From: Plutella xylostella
Lineage: Eukaryota; Arthropoda; Insecta; Lepidoptera; Plutellidae
Reading direction: 5' to 3'
DNA length: 64,000 bases
Assembly: GCF_932276165.1 (NCBI RefSeq)
Contig: NC_063982.1
Coordinates: forward strand, 2,001,501-2,065,500
Position numbers and translations under genes: made by a program. The notes below the pieces were generated by a model that saw only the letters and a program-made list of their open reading frames with translations, searched no databases and was not told the origin of the DNA. Position 1 is the first letter of the stretch. Every line of letters begins with the position of its first letter. Shown piece by piece: positions 1 to 12,173 of this stretch.

Positions 1-262
1 GTGGGGACATTTCACACACGCCCATCCGACCCCAAGCTAGGCAGAACCTGTGTTATGGGTGTCGGACAGCTGATATATCTACACAAATACATAGATAGAT
101 AGATATACCTATTAAATTTAATATAAATATCAACACCAAGACACGAGTAGGTACAAATATGTGTCTTTAAACAAATATCTGCCCTAGTCGGGAATCGAAC
201 CCGGGACCTTCGGCGTAGCAGTCAGGGTCACTAATCACTACACCATTCAGCGGTCGTCGATT
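1..262 (-). mobile_element. tRNA-derived SINE, family B (cut by window start)
   Basis: Reverse orientation. The tRNA-like head at 185-262 holds a B box (GGTTCGATTCC on the minus strand) and an A box (TGGTGTAGTGATTAGTGA). The body, with GTGTCGGACAGCTGATA complement and a GATA run, extends to base 1. A matching plus-strand copy lies at 62936-63187. It is not a tRNA gene, as no acceptor stem closes. Confidence 0.8.
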
Positions 263-952
263 TATAAACCTGAAGACACTGATAATACTGGGCGATAAAA
301 TTTAAAAGCCAGTAAGTGAGCGATATGCTATTTCAATCGGATTGTTAAAAGCTGATCGTAAAAAAGCTCAAATAAGCCATTTCGCGAATTGTTGTCATTG
401 AGTCTTTATCTATCATCCTAAAGTTAGAGACAAGGGGAGGGCAACCAGTGCCCATTCGCCACTGCGACCTAAAATATCTATTGTAAAGGAACTACAATAA
501 TCCTAGTTTGTTCATTATAAAACAAAGAGCGTCATTTTATATTGGGAAGTTAGTGGTAGCAGTGAATAAAAGATATCTGCATAATTATTAGTATCAAACC
601 CCGGGGCAAATAAGTTTTAAAGTAAAAATTACATCAGAAAGATTCTCGGTGTTTCATTTTAGTATTTAATCATACTAGTTTATTGAAAATAATATTGAAA
701 ATAAAGTAGCTACGTATAATAATACAAAGTAAGTTTTGTAAAGTTATTAATCATAACCGGGTAGGTATAAAGACAAAATCTTAATTTCATCCAAAATTCA
801 CATCGCGATCAATAGATGGCGCCACTAGTCATAATGATAGTTCAATTGATTTATAGTAAGCCTCTTTTCAGCAAGGATGATTGCTGTGACGTTATGGAGA
901 CATTTTGAATTTTTGAGATATTCCTTGAGGAAATTTTATAATATTAACATTA
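263..952. other. AT-rich spacer
   Basis: No gene, no clear repeat and no notable structure seen between the SINE and the palindromic MITE. Confidence 0.6.
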
Positions 953-1102
953 AGTGCCAATTTCTCCATAGTCGGTTATCTAACCGACCAAGGATTGGTT
1001 ATCAATTATATGTCATCTACATATAAAATTCTTGACAGATGTGTCAAAAGTCCACCACTAATACCTGGTTATGCTCTAACCGACTATGGATAAATTGGCA
1101 CT
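953..1102. mobile_element. Palindromic MITE, family P (copy 1)
   Basis: Begins AGTGCCAATTTCTCCATAGT and ends with its inverted complement through ATGGATAAATTGGCACT. It is about 150 bp and non-coding. Five more full or near-full copies lie at 27015, 47551, 54084, 58279 and, rearranged, 53127. Confidence 0.8.
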
Positions 1103-1236
1103 ATTTGAAACAGATTTCAGAACAGTACCTATTTGTGCGTAATTCGCTAAATTGAAAACTGACATATAAATCATAACTACTTGCTGAAACGAGGCATAAA
1201 TTATGATAAGTATAATTGTAATAATTATTATTAATA

Positions 1237-1432
1237 CACTCACTAGTAATGAAAAAGTTCCACTTAAAAAACGTCGACACCAAAATTACCTACCCAATTT
1301 TTTTACACATTTAGTAATAGTAATATATTATATTTATTCCAACTATGTAAGTGTTACATTGGGCTTAACATTATGATTTAGTTTAGAATATGTACGTTTT
1401 AGTTGGGAATATTCTGATGCGCTGTTAATGAT
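1237..1432. mobile_element. Tc1/mariner-type MITE, degenerate copy
   Basis: Starts CACTCACTAGTAATGAAAAA, next to TA, and keeps the internal GTTGGGAATATTCTGATGCG block, but lacks the right terminal repeat. It is a decayed relative of 13937-14174. Confidence 0.6.
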
Positions 1433-1665
1433 TTCTTAGTAAAATTATTTAGACCACAAACATAAGAGAGATTTTGAGGGCCCGTTAAAAAAAGTTTCAA
1501 TAGAAGAAAAAGCTTGAAATCGTATCAAACCTTGTCTAAAGCTAAGCTTCCACCTATTGGTATCGTCCTAATCGACCCAAACAGATTTTCATAAATATGT
1601 ATGGCGCTATGGAAACGGCTAAAATGTATGGATTTGACAGCTATCATAAAAAAAAACACGCACTT

Positions 1666-1907
1666 ACGCCTTGTACTACTGTACTCCCTTGCGGGGTAGG
1701 CAGAGGTGCATTGCTGCACCCACTTTTCGCCAGAGTGTATGTTAGTCCCAATGTAATAGGGGGCGGGTCTATTGCCATTTTACGGGCACATCCAAGACCC
1801 GAGAAAAAATATCTGTGTTTAAACAAATATCTGCCCCAGCCGGGAATCGAACCCGGGACCATCGGCTCAGTAGTCAGGGTCACTAACCACTTTGCCATTC
1901 GGTCGTC
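1666..1907 (-). mobile_element. tRNA-derived SINE, family A (copy 1)
   Basis: tRNA-like head at 1834-1907 (B box as GGGAATCGAACCCGGGA on plus) joined to a body ending GTACTCCCTTGCGGGGTAGG, with an A-rich tail at 1650-1660. Near-identical copy at 27694-27938 and a diverged one at 59240-59407. Open frames here are chance translations of the SINE. Confidence 0.82.
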
Positions 1908-1944
1908 ACAGCTATCATAGGGTTCCTATATTTTACAAAGTATA

Positions 1945-2136
1945 GTAGGTTGGAAATGAGACCTGAAGGAAGGCGTAAGAGGGGAAGACCAAGAAAGACG
2001 TGGCTTGATCGTGTGAAAGAAGATATGAGAGAGTGTGGAGTGAATGAGGATATGACAGAGGATAGGGTAAAATGGCGTGACATGACGCACAAAGCCAACC
2101 CTAAATAAGGACAAGCCTAGGAAGAAGAAGAAGAAG
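1945..2136 (+). mobile_element. RTE-like LINE 3' end with (GAA)n tail
   Basis: Translates, with stops only near the end, as the C-terminal tail of an RTE-type reverse transcriptase (RRKRGRPRKTWLDRVKEDM, then VKWRDMTHKANP). It ends in a (GAA)n microsatellite at 2121-2136. Strongly 5'-truncated and dead. Confidence 0.75.
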
Positions 2137-2625
2137 TAGGTCTTCAGATTACAAACTTGCTTCAACAGCTCAGGTTGAGATAGGTTCTTAATTGCCGGTA
2201 CATCGGTACAAGTACTTGCACAGGTTCAAAATTGGAACAGCCAAAAATCTCGTCGCAACCGCTATTCGCCAGAATTAACTATAATTGAATTTTCCTGTCA
2301 CTTTGGATGCACTTGTCCATTCGCACCGAACTAATTCCAACCTTATACCGCCCAGTTTAAATACTACAATGCTCTAGCCGTGTCAGAGGCGAGGCACCAA
2401 ATCACGGTTTTACATTGCTGTGGTAGAGTAGGTTTTGTTGGGTTTGTAATAGGGTTTAGTTTGGAGTGTACTTTGGGGGTCTTCTTGATACTTCAATTTG
2501 GGTTCATAGAAGGAAGAAGGGTGAGCCAGTATTAATAAATTTGTTTTATTGGTATGAGACGCTATGGGAATTTTGACGTTTTGTTTTGTATTAAAATGTA
2601 CAGTTTCAGAAACCTGCATCTACAT

Positions 2626-2829
2626 TTGCCTTCTATTCTATTCTATTCTCTGTGGGGGTGTAAGTACCTGCACCTGGCTCTCTCGAGTGGAACCTTTGTG
2701 CATATCCCCAAGGTCTAAACTGCCTTCCTAAGCTTGGACCATTTCCCACCACGCTGGTCCACTGCAGGTTGGCTGGTTCACATATCTAGATGTGCTAAAT
2801 CTAGATATGCAGGTTTCCTCACGTTGCGA
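2626..2829 (-). mobile_element. SINE family C fragment
   Basis: ATTCT-repeat tail followed by CTGTGGGGGTGTAAGTACCT and the CCCACCACGCTGGTCCACTG block, matching 14205-14538. The tRNA-like head is missing, so the copy is 5'-truncated. Confidence 0.75.
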
Positions 2830-5719
2830 CTACATTTGCCTTATTCCCATTGTTTCCTATAACAAATTTAATGTCCGGGAATTGTTAGGTAAGTTGTAAG
2901 CACCAACATTTGAGTAAAAATCAAAGTAATTACCTGTTTAACTATCTGTTCTTTATATCGATGGCTACGAGTAGTAGTATCTATAATAATAATAATGTAC
3001 GAGTAACTTTTACACGTGTCAAAGTCACTTGAAAGCAGGTACTTAACTCTTACTATTAGCAGCGTTTCTTGAAACTGGCTAATGCACTTATTTTTACTAA
3101 GATAATGATGATTCAATAACTAGGTAGTAAAAAAATATAATTCTTTATAGAATTTCCCAAAACACTCTCATCTAAGCGTATACAATACGTATACATCCTC
3201 ATTTCACTATTACTTTTTTACATACAAACTCTGTCACAATACCCCACTTAACTCAACGCACTCGAGTTGTTTAAGTACAGCACTCGTGTGTCATCTGAAG
3301 AATGTGCCCCGATGTAAGCACTTGAAAACATACTTGAATTCAGAACTGTTTGAGGGAAATTCGCTCCTCTGTACATTTCATATACAGGTCACGTTAATGA
3401 ACTATTAGAAAAGGATATAGGTACCTACTGAAAGAGTTTATCGAGATACCTACTTTGTTACTTTTAGAAGTAAAGAATGAATTTTCCTTTGGCTATTATT
3501 GAAATTTAAATTACATACTCATTTACTTATTGTTAAGTATTACTGATACGTTTATAAGTAGTACAGTCAATTTCATTGGCCACATTTTAATATGACCTAT
3601 GAAATTATCTCTAGGTACAATAGATTCCGTAAATACCATTAGCAGATACCTAGTATAAAAAAAATGTGTGACTAATAAATATTTTTACTCACTTTCACCA
3701 TTTATAGCTTAATTTATAACAGAACCCTAACTGTTCCGTTCCATTCATTCAAGTGTCCTTCAGAAAAGTAGCGGTGGCTGTATCGATGTATGAATTCAAA
3801 GATTATTATGCAATTACGCATCTGTTACGTGTGGTAATTTGAATGTGTTGTAGCTTGTATGATTTGTAAGGACCCTTGAATGAGATTTGAGTGGGGATTT
3901 TTGAGATTGACAACTGTTTAATATTCATATTTGAATGTTTTGATCTAAGTATAATCAAAATACATGTTATAAGTAAATACAGTTCAGTGCTACCGTACCA
4001 CCAGCAGCACCAATATATTTAATAGTCAAACATCTGTCAGATCCATACAAATAAAGTCAGATTTGAGAAGCTAGCGGCACTGCTGGATTCCTTATTTTAA
4101 TGTTCAGTGGTAGTAGCCCCGCAGATCAACCTTATTATAAAAAAAACAAAGAGGTATGAAAATACGAATACATACGAAAATAACTTTTTCAAATTGGAAA
4201 TATCGGTGACAAATACAAGAGTAGTAGACTTGGGTTTGGCAGTTTTGGCACCAAAGTGAGAGGTTTGTCTAAGCAGTCAGATTAGCCTTAGTACCTAAAC
4301 CTGACCATTTTTTCAGAGGGCCTAGCACGGGTCGCAATATGCGCGTGAGTGAGCGTTCACATACAGTTAGCAGCCCATAAAAATCACAAGTAGATACAAA
4401 GATCACAACATATTTATAAAATGTTTAAGTTAAAATCCATATCCACAAGCATTTTTTTTTCTACAAAAAAAAACTTTTTGAATAACTTGTTGCACCTGAT
4501 AATCTTATTTGTAAGTTTCAATTCACGAATGTCTATTCAGAAATAAAATATTGTATTACTTACTCTAAAAGTCTAAACCTTACATCACAATGAACTTGGA
4601 AAAGGTAGCGTTGTGTAAATACGCATTATTTATCATAATATTTGCAATAATAACATTATTATATTGTGTGGTGTACTTTGGGTACTTTTAATCGACTTCA
4701 AATAACCTAACCAAAGTTATAAACGCCCGAGATTCAACACTAAAAATACTTAACTATCGAACGGCTAAGCCGATTTTGATAAAAAATTGTCTAAGAACAC
4801 TCGGAGTAACCTATGATGACCCTAAAACAATTGTTTCAGCAGTCTGGGAGCTACGATACATATTACATACACAGATATGCAGAAAACTATAACTTTTTGT
4901 CGGGGGTTAAAAACAATACTTACAGATTTTTGAATGTTTGAGAGGACTTAATTTACTAACAGAACACTCTCAAATTAATTACATCTCAAAAGTTTAAATT
5001 AGTCCTCCATACACTGGACAGACACATGTCAAACTTATTACACCCTGCTTTTGCGGTCGAAGGATTACAAATAATATAATATTACAGATAATAACGTAGT
5101 ATATTTATTTATTGAAAGTGGAATAATCTATTGTAATATTATTGTTGGTGCATCATGGATTACCCTTTGATAGAAGCTGACGTTTATACAGGGTGTTGAG
5201 AGAACAAATGGGATTTGTGTACAGGATGGTTCGCTTTTAAGTTTTTAGTTGGAAGAGTTGCCAGCGTTTGTTTTTTCAGTGTGTTTGTAGTAACAAATAA
5301 TAATAAAAATTAGTATTACCTACAAGTATGTAAGTTATGGAAATCTTTATAAATCCAAGATTACCTTTCAAACATCTATCGGATCCGTACAAGTTACGTC
5401 AGATTCGACAAGCGAGGGACCCTGCTTATGGATTGTTAATTGCAAATTCGGTGTTCGGTGGTGGTAGCCCCCACTAGTTTACAAATTAAGTTATTGCAAT
5501 ATTATTTATCATCATGAGAGTTGGGAAGATTCTGCCCTATACACAGGTAGATCTATAGGCACAACATACTTAATATTGATTTATTTATAGATGTGTATGT
5601 GTATGGACATTATTTCATCATAAGCCGCACAATACTCACTCATGTTGGTAGGGTGAACATGACTTATGATTTTTCTGGGATGAAAATATTTTTATTATTG
5701 TTTGATTTTTATAGTAACA
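2830..5719. other. AT-rich intergenic stretch
   Basis: No gene supported. It holds two degenerate copies of a dispersed motif family (4027-4122, 5369-5480) and a probable repeat at 4688-4912. The rest shows nothing I can name. Confidence 0.55.
4688..4912. repeat. Probable dispersed lepidopteran repeat
   Basis: Runs from ATCGACTTCAAATAACC through CGAACGGCTAAGCCGATTTT to TTTGTCGGGGGTTAAAAAC. This layout (conserved short edges, a conserved 'aacggctaagccgattt' centre) is familiar from dispersed repeats in this order. There is no second copy in the window, so the call rests on general knowledge. Confidence 0.4.
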
Positions 5720-5922
5720 CTAGCTGTTCCCGCGAGCTTCGCTTCGCCTTAAAAAGTTTCCCCGTGGGAATTCCGGGATAAAAAGTAGCCTATGTTCTTT
5801 CCCAGTGTCTAAACCGTATGTATACCAAATTTCATTCAAATCCGTTTAGTAGTTTTGGCGTGAAAGAGTAACAGACAGACAGACAGACACAGTTACTTTC
5901 GCATTTATAATATTAGTTAGAT
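5720..5922 (-). mobile_element. Non-autonomous Helitron (copy 1)
   Basis: On the minus strand it begins TCTAACTAATATTATAAATG, has the GTCTGTCTGTCTGT run, a palindromic GCGAAGCGAAGCTCGC shortly before the end, and terminates CTAG followed by T. CTRR ends, a subterminal hairpin and insertion between A and T define Helitrons. Too short to encode Rep/helicase. Confidence 0.85.
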
Positions 5923-6002
5923 CTTCATTTCGGCTTCTAATAGTTTCACATCATGGTACATTTAAATTTTGCCACACTTTTTTTTTTTCGGGACAGAGCC
6001 AA

Positions 6003-6260
6003 ATTTGTACTTATGAAGAAAGAAAAGAAAGAAAGAAAGAAAGATACATTTATTTGACACACTGAGACAGAATAATAAGACAAAAAAAAAGAAAAAGAAA
6101 CAACAACAAAATAAAGAGAATACTTAATACAGAACAAACAAAACAAATAAAGGTTGCTGTCCAGAGTGTCAAAACGGCACCAGCTCAGCATATGCTATGG
6201 ACAGTGAGGCCACAGCGCTGGTTTTCAGCTGGCCCTTGTGTTGAAGAAAGCCACAAATCT
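6003..6260 (-). mobile_element. LINE 3'-UTR fragment
   Basis: A/GAAAG-rich tail followed by GATACATTTATTTGACAC and GC-richer sequence. This is typical of the 3' end of a non-LTR retrotransposon read on the minus strand. No coding capacity remains. Confidence 0.5.
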
Positions 6261-6360
6261 TTTAACCAAATCAGTGGTAAAAATGGAGTGTAATTTTTCC
6301 AGACATTTCTTTTGCACTGACACTAGTTCGTATAAAAATCTTGTTGCAGTAAGTTCTATT

Positions 6361-6500
6361 TATACAATACAATACAATACACACAACATACATTAAATAA
6401 CAAAAGGAGTAAGCACAATAGGCGGCCTTATCGCTAAAAGCGATCTCTTCCAGGCAACCTTTGGGTGAATGAGAGACTTATTGAGTAGAAGAGGAAGGTG
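6361..6500 (-). mobile_element. LINE 3' end with (ATACA)n tail
   Basis: TACAATACAATACAATACAC tail, then GGCGGCCTTATCGCTAAAAG and GCGATCTCTTCCAGGCAACC. The same block occurs at 7114-7260 and, on the plus strand, at 28375-28523. Confidence 0.65.
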
Positions 6501-7113
6501 TACACGTATTGCATTTAAATACTAGTGATATTTTTATGTTTTAATAATAAATACTTAGATACATACATACAAATATAATAGATACTTATATACATACATA
6601 CATACCATATACTTATATAAAGATTTATACGTAGGTAGGTACTATTAAATGATGGACAGATAATATTCCTTTACTTGTCTTTTGAAAGCAAAAGCTGATT
6701 TTGCACAACGGATTTTATTTATGTACATTGTAACGTGTCCTTCAAAACTTTTGTAAGTATAAGACTGTTTTAAGTATTTACTTGTGAAATAACCGTCGTA
6801 AGCTAGTCGGTGTCCCGCAGAATCCCGCACTCATACGCACCCTCCCCGAGGCCACCAGTAGCTGACATAAAATGCATTAGTGCCACCGCATTATAAACCT
6901 GGCTATGCAACAAAAAGACCAACATATTGAGGGTTGGTCACGTCTCGGTACTACAGTCAGTGATGGATTGACCAAATGACCATCTAAAGATAGGTGGGAT
7001 AAAATGATTGGACTTGTTGATTTAAGGTAGCTTCCACCTATTGGTATCGTACGTATTGGACCAAGGATTTTCATAAATGTATGAAGAAACGGCGTCGGCA
7101 ATGTCAATGAATA

Positions 7114-7290
7114 GAATAGAACACTTTTTATTTTGCACCATTAAAGAAAACATTACAATATGACAACATTACAAAAAGGCGGTCTTATTGCTTACAGCAA
7201 TCTCTACCAGACAACCTTGAATCTTGTCCATTTCATCAATCATGAAGTGGAAGCATTTGTGTGAATTTCCTCCAGCCTGCTGAAAATTAC
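7114..7290 (-). mobile_element. LINE 3' end (same family as 6361)
   Basis: GAATAGAATAGAAC tail, then GGCGGTCTTATTGCTTACAG and CAATCTCTACCAGACAACCT, a diverged copy of the 6361-6500 and 28375-28523 blocks. Confidence 0.65.
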
Positions 7291-7399
7291 CCAGAAAATG
7301 TTAGAATTGATTTTCAAACCATTACTCAAAAGCTTCTCCAAACGCCACAGCGCCGAGCCGAAACGAACCCTCAGTCGGTCGCTTTGTCATCCAACATAA

Positions 7400-7510
7400 A
7401 GGTGAGTTCACACGTCGCCCGCCGCGTACATTAGCTGGGTCGCCGTGGGGCGCCCCGCTGTCTGCTATTGTGGCCGCGGCCTAATCTCCGGATTGGGCGG
7501 TGGTTCGGTA
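7400..7510. other. CpG/GC-rich island in Dll 3' flank
   Basis: Dense CpG (CGTCGCCCGCCGCGTAC, GGGGCGCCCCGCTGTC, GGCCGCGGCC) in otherwise AT-rich DNA. No frame or repeat recognised. It could be a regulatory element or an old transposon end. Confidence 0.3.
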
Positions 7511-7731
7511 GATTATCTGCTGCATGGAAATATGTAGCACATGCTGAGTGTGGACCATTTTGCTATCACTATGCATGATATGGAGATTGGCAAGCAGAGG
7601 CAGATAGGCAAGCTGTGTTGTGATGTATTTTATCTTGTTATGTATTCTGAAGGCAAATAAAATAGTATTTCATTTCGTTTCATTCTTTCTGGAAGCTACA
7701 GTGGATGGTAGTCCATGGAATAAGTAAATAA

Positions 7732-9056
7732 CCCAAGTAACATTTCATTCGAGCTTAGGTTGTAAGAAATGCCTTTAGGTTTTATAAGGGTTGTGAAAAG
7801 GTTAATGCTTTGCTATCTGGTCATATTGAGTACTTGAGAATGATTACTAAGTCCTAAAACTAATTGTTTATTAATACAACCTTGGAGCTGCTGATAAGAG
7901 TTTATATTAACGTTATTTTAACATGTATTTCAAGAGCATATAGTTCTAGGATCTTATAGTTGTCGTAGACTCCTGAAAAAGTTCTAGAAAAGCTAGCATT
8001 ATGCTAAAGTGAGAGCTTAAGGTTATTTTTTTTACCTTGATACAACCATAAAGTTATGGAATATTGAAATCACTTATAAGTATTTTTTAAAACCTATCTT
8101 AAACCTTTAGGTTGATGAGAGTTGTATAGGCAAACAAATTAGGACTACTTGGTGAAAACCAAAATAATCAAGCACTGGCTATGAGCTAAAGGCATGATTT
8201 AAGTCCTTCAAGAATATTTTAAAGCTTTAGAGGCATCTTCAAAATATGTTTAATGCTTTTTAGTAATTTCCTAACGGCCGCCATATTTTTTCACTGAAAT
8301 AAAAAAAAAAACTTAGCAAAAAGATACATTTTAATTAATTAGGGGAACATTCAGTAGCGTTTGCTATACTATTCCAAATATATGTTTTTTTATATAGACA
8401 CTACTTTTATTTCTAATATAATTTTACACCAAACATAAAATTTTATCTATTTTTTTTCATTAAAATATCTTCAAATTTATTATTTACAAAAGGCCCGTCA
8501 CGTATACAGAACTATTATCCGAAAGTATCACAATAAAGTGCTAGTCGCACAAGGTTTTCATATTTCCTGACTTCAGCCTAACTACTTACTATATTTTGTA
8601 TTAATACAACACTTACAAGTTAGCCATTTTGAGTCTTGTAAAATGTCAGGTACCGGCGCCATTTATTATAATAATTATTAAAATCTTACACAGAAACATT
8701 TTAAAACCCGAGAGTCCTGGAAAGGCATTACAAATATCCATCAAATGTGTTTCAAGTTGTAGTAGAGTTACATCCAGGACTAATTTAGAACTTAAAAGCT
8801 GTCTTCCAAGGTTATGTTAACGTTAAATTAAGGTTGTGAAGGTTTTATTTAGGTTCTGTGTAAGTAGTTCAAAAGGTTCTGGGTTTGAGCTATAGGTTTT
8901 GCTGTAGCTCTCAGAAAGGTTCTAAAACGTGGGCCCTTTTTGCACTCAGGAGGTTAATATAAGGTAATCGAGCCTTCTAAGTCTCACAAGTTGATTTCCA
9001 TACAAAGGTTCTAGAACCTGTTTAAAACCTTTCTAAAACCAAAAATGTTACTTGGG
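7732..9056. mobile_element. 1.3-kb non-autonomous DNA transposon candidate
   Basis: Perfect 14-bp terminal inverted repeats CCCAAGTAACATTT at 7732 and, inverted, at 9056. Inside both ends, short AGGTT(C/T)T motifs recur many times, like subterminal transposase-binding repeats. No transposase frame (longest frame 63 codons). I could not see a clear target duplication, so the superfamily is open. Confidence 0.55.
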
Positions 9057-9568
9057 AAGGCAATAGGTTTTGCATCCGAATTCTAGCTTTCATGTGTATT
9101 TTACAACCTACTTTCAGCTTCAGCTTCAACTGTAGTAACTATTTCTAAATAATTCAATTTAATTAACAATCAAAATATCCATAAGGAGCGCTAAAATCCG
9201 ACATAACATGTAGGTATGAAGCTAATAGATTATTTGACAGAAAAGTAACATTTCCGACATACTTTTCAAAATCTGCATGCTTCTAAGCCACTTTTGTCCC
9301 GAAATTCTAGCAGGAATAACTACATTTTCAAGTGACAAAACCGAAATCTGGATTCCCTGTCGCTTTACAATCGCTCGCTGGTCAAATCTGACGTAACTTG
9401 TATGGATCTGACAGATATTCGACAGGCGAGAGACGATGCTTACGGATTGTTGATTGCTAAATGTGTCGGTGGTAGTAAGGTAGATCTTTGTATCATGGGG
9501 TGGACGAAAATGCAACTAGCTCCTAGAGTAGTTTACTAACTTTGTTCCAGAAATATTGACATACATAC

Positions 9569-9764
9569 CTGTTCCCACGAGCTTCGCTTCGCCTTAAAAA
9601 GTTTTCCCGTGGGCATTCCGGGATAAAAACTTAGCCTATGTTCTTTTTCTAGACCATATTATTATGTATACGAAATAACATTCAAATCCGTTCAGTAGTT
9701 TTGGCGTGAAAGAGTAACAGACAGACAGACACAGTTACTTTCGCATTTATAATATTAGTTAGGA
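9569..9764 (-). mobile_element. Non-autonomous Helitron (copy 2) with iterated 5' terminus
   Basis: Same family as 5720-5922 and antisense. The CTAG end is lost. At its 5' end the terminal hexamer TCCTAA is repeated several times (9760-9786). Confidence 0.8.
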
Positions 9765-9786
9765 TTAGGATTAGGATTAGTTAGGA

Positions 9787-10282
9787 TAACATTAGTATTA
9801 TCATATTTTAACTTGATCCAAACCCAATATACACTTCCATTCGTCATCTTTCGGTGGACATATCAAAATTCTTCGCCCGAACTCCAAAAATCATTACAAA
9901 AACCGTCAGTCCTTTCCGCTCCCGATTCGCTTCTGTTTCAGAAGACACATTAATTTACGGCTGATGGATCTCTGGGGTATGTAGAAATGACTTTTTTCTC
10001 ATTCGTGCTCGGTCAAACGAAATAAATCGCTTTTTGAGTCGCAGGAAGAGGCGTGGTGGTAGGTTCCGCTTTGCCCTTAGGTTTCATCTTTTGTCAGTCA
10101 TAAAACACTGTTTTAGTCTGGGAGAGGGGGTAAAGAGGGTATATTTTGGTTACACTAACAAAACACCCACATCACATGGCCACGATTTTTCAAAACATTG
10201 AATTTAAAATAGTTTTTTAGATGGTACCTACATAATAATATAATTATATTCCTATACGCTGACAAACGTTATTTTATACTAC
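9787..10282. other. Intergenic stretch, nothing recognised
   Basis: Moderately GC (CTTTCCGCTCCCGATTCGCT near 9915), with no repeat or frame I can support. Confidence 0.5.
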
Positions 10283-10380
10283 AGACGGCGTCACTAAGCT
10301 AGCCTTTTTTCCGTTTTAATTAGAAGTAAGTACCTAACTTATTGATATTGTCACTGGAACTTGTTCATTGCTCGTGAGTG
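10283..10380. mobile_element. Tc1/mariner-type MITE, right half
   Basis: ACAGACGGCGTCACTAAGCT, then CACTGGAACTTGTTCATTGC and CTCGTGAGTG, matching the right half of 13937-14174. Confidence 0.6.
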
Positions 10381-10918
10381 TTTTAGTAACATAATATAAG
10401 ATCCAAGTTATAAAAGGAGCATCACAACTCATCCTAGCCTTGCCAAGGACGCCTTGTGGATTCAATCATAAATTATTTTAGGTGTTGACTCGAAACGTTA
10501 AAAAGAGACAAAAACCACATTTCGAATTAATCCCGAGTGTTGATACAAAAGCGGTGGTATAGCAAAAAGTATTTATAGTTTTGCCGCGCTGTGTCAACAA
10601 CCTTGGAGTCCGGTTGTGTTTCTTAAAAACTGTTTTCGGCAATTAAAAAAATATTGCACACATCGTAAAAAGTAATTTTTTGATTGGTTGGTGGTTTTCG
10701 AACGGTGACACAGGTTTGTTGTTTTTTTTTTACTAGGAATATCTTATTGGTCAATCAATAGATGTTAGGTATTGGTAATTTACATACTTACCTGTTATAA
10801 GTAAATAGGTACATTTTATGTGTCGGTAGTAGGTATGTGTAGTTGATATAATATCTATCGCCCGAAGTCATAGAGCGTTTGACACTTTATATATGTACTT
10901 AGCTTTAAAATTGTGTAT

Positions 10919-11129
10919 AGTGCCACAAACTTATCTGTTCCGGTGACAGCTCAAATAAATCTCTAATATTTCTTAATTCTATAAGATTTTAAGTTTGCTC
11001 GTATTGTTATTTCGCTCTTGCGGTATTAATAAACCCATCTAATGTTTTAAAATATACAATTCATTAGTAAGTAATGAGATATGGATCAATTAAGTTCGCT
11101 GTCACCGGAACAGATAAGGTTGTGGCACT
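10919..11129. mobile_element. MITE with 32-bp inverted repeats
   Basis: Left end AGTGCCACAAACTTATCTGT, then TCCGGTGACAGC, is matched inverted at the right end (GCTGTCACCGGAACAG to GTGGCACT) with about one mismatch. TA-rich flanks (TAT/TAT) make a TA target site likely. 211 bp, non-coding, single copy here. Confidence 0.65.
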
Positions 11130-12173
11130 ATATACGTTGTGGTATACGAATTTCATCTATTTAACTGACGTAAAGAGAACTTGTGTGTTTCAAAGTCGAT
11201 TAAATTTACAATACGGTCTATGAATTTCAGTGTACATGTATTTAGATTAAGATAGATGTAAGTAGGAAAGGATAGGTACTATTAGGTACCTAGTCTTTGG
11301 TAGGCTAACCAAAATATTTTTAATTTTTTTGGATAAACAGAAAGTACCTACCTACTTCATTCTTTCTGAAAACTCATCTGTCAACTCGTATACTTTTGAT
11401 AAATATAGCAAGAACCCTATGACAGCTGTCAAATCTATGCATTCCCAAAACTGACAATCAAACGTCATTGGACTCTTGCTAAATTATACAACAAAATATA
11501 GTCCTTTTTACTAAAATTATGCGTAGTCTAGGCAAGCAAAACGATAAAACAAAAATATATAACATAGAAGCTTAATTGTCATTGAATGATATTTCTTAAA
11601 CATAAAAAGTAGACACTATAATAGTCATGTGAAGTTAATTGCCAAGAGGCTGCATTAGTCAACTTTGACAAGCAAGAGTAATAAGTGTATTGTTAGTGGT
11701 GTAGGGTGACCATAAGGTCTTTTTAAACATAAAATTTAATACTTGTAGGAGCATTTCAAGCTTTTCAGGAATTTAAGTACAATTGTACGATTCGTGATTA
11801 TACGGTGAAGGAAAACATCGTGAAGAAACCTGCACATTCAGATTTCCGGATTTGTAACCCAAGATATATAAGACTCATAAAAAATGGCGATACGACTCGC
11901 ATAACCTTTCACTTGAGTATATACAGCCTCTAACTACTCATTCCTGGATCCCAGTGGCTATGTATATAATGAACCTGAGTTTTCTGCATTTCCTTCTACT
12001 ATTCGCCTGTTCCATTTCAAAACCTAGTAAGCGCCAAGTGTGAAAAAACGGGTCTTTGATTTATACAGTATTTTAGGCGATTGCGCACAAAGTTAGAGTT
12101 TTCTTTTGTGCATTACAGCAACAATATTACTCATATTTGACTCATTGTATCACCATATCATAGTTTTACCAGG
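11130..12173. other. Intergenic stretch with a SINE scrap
   Basis: 11798-11850 (GGTGAAGGAAAACATCGTGA) resembles the 3' part of SINE family C. No other element or gene seen. Confidence 0.45.

Noticed and set aside
9760..9786. Insect telomere repeat (TTAGG)n
   Set aside because: The period is six (TTAGGA), and it is the iterated 5' terminus of a Helitron.
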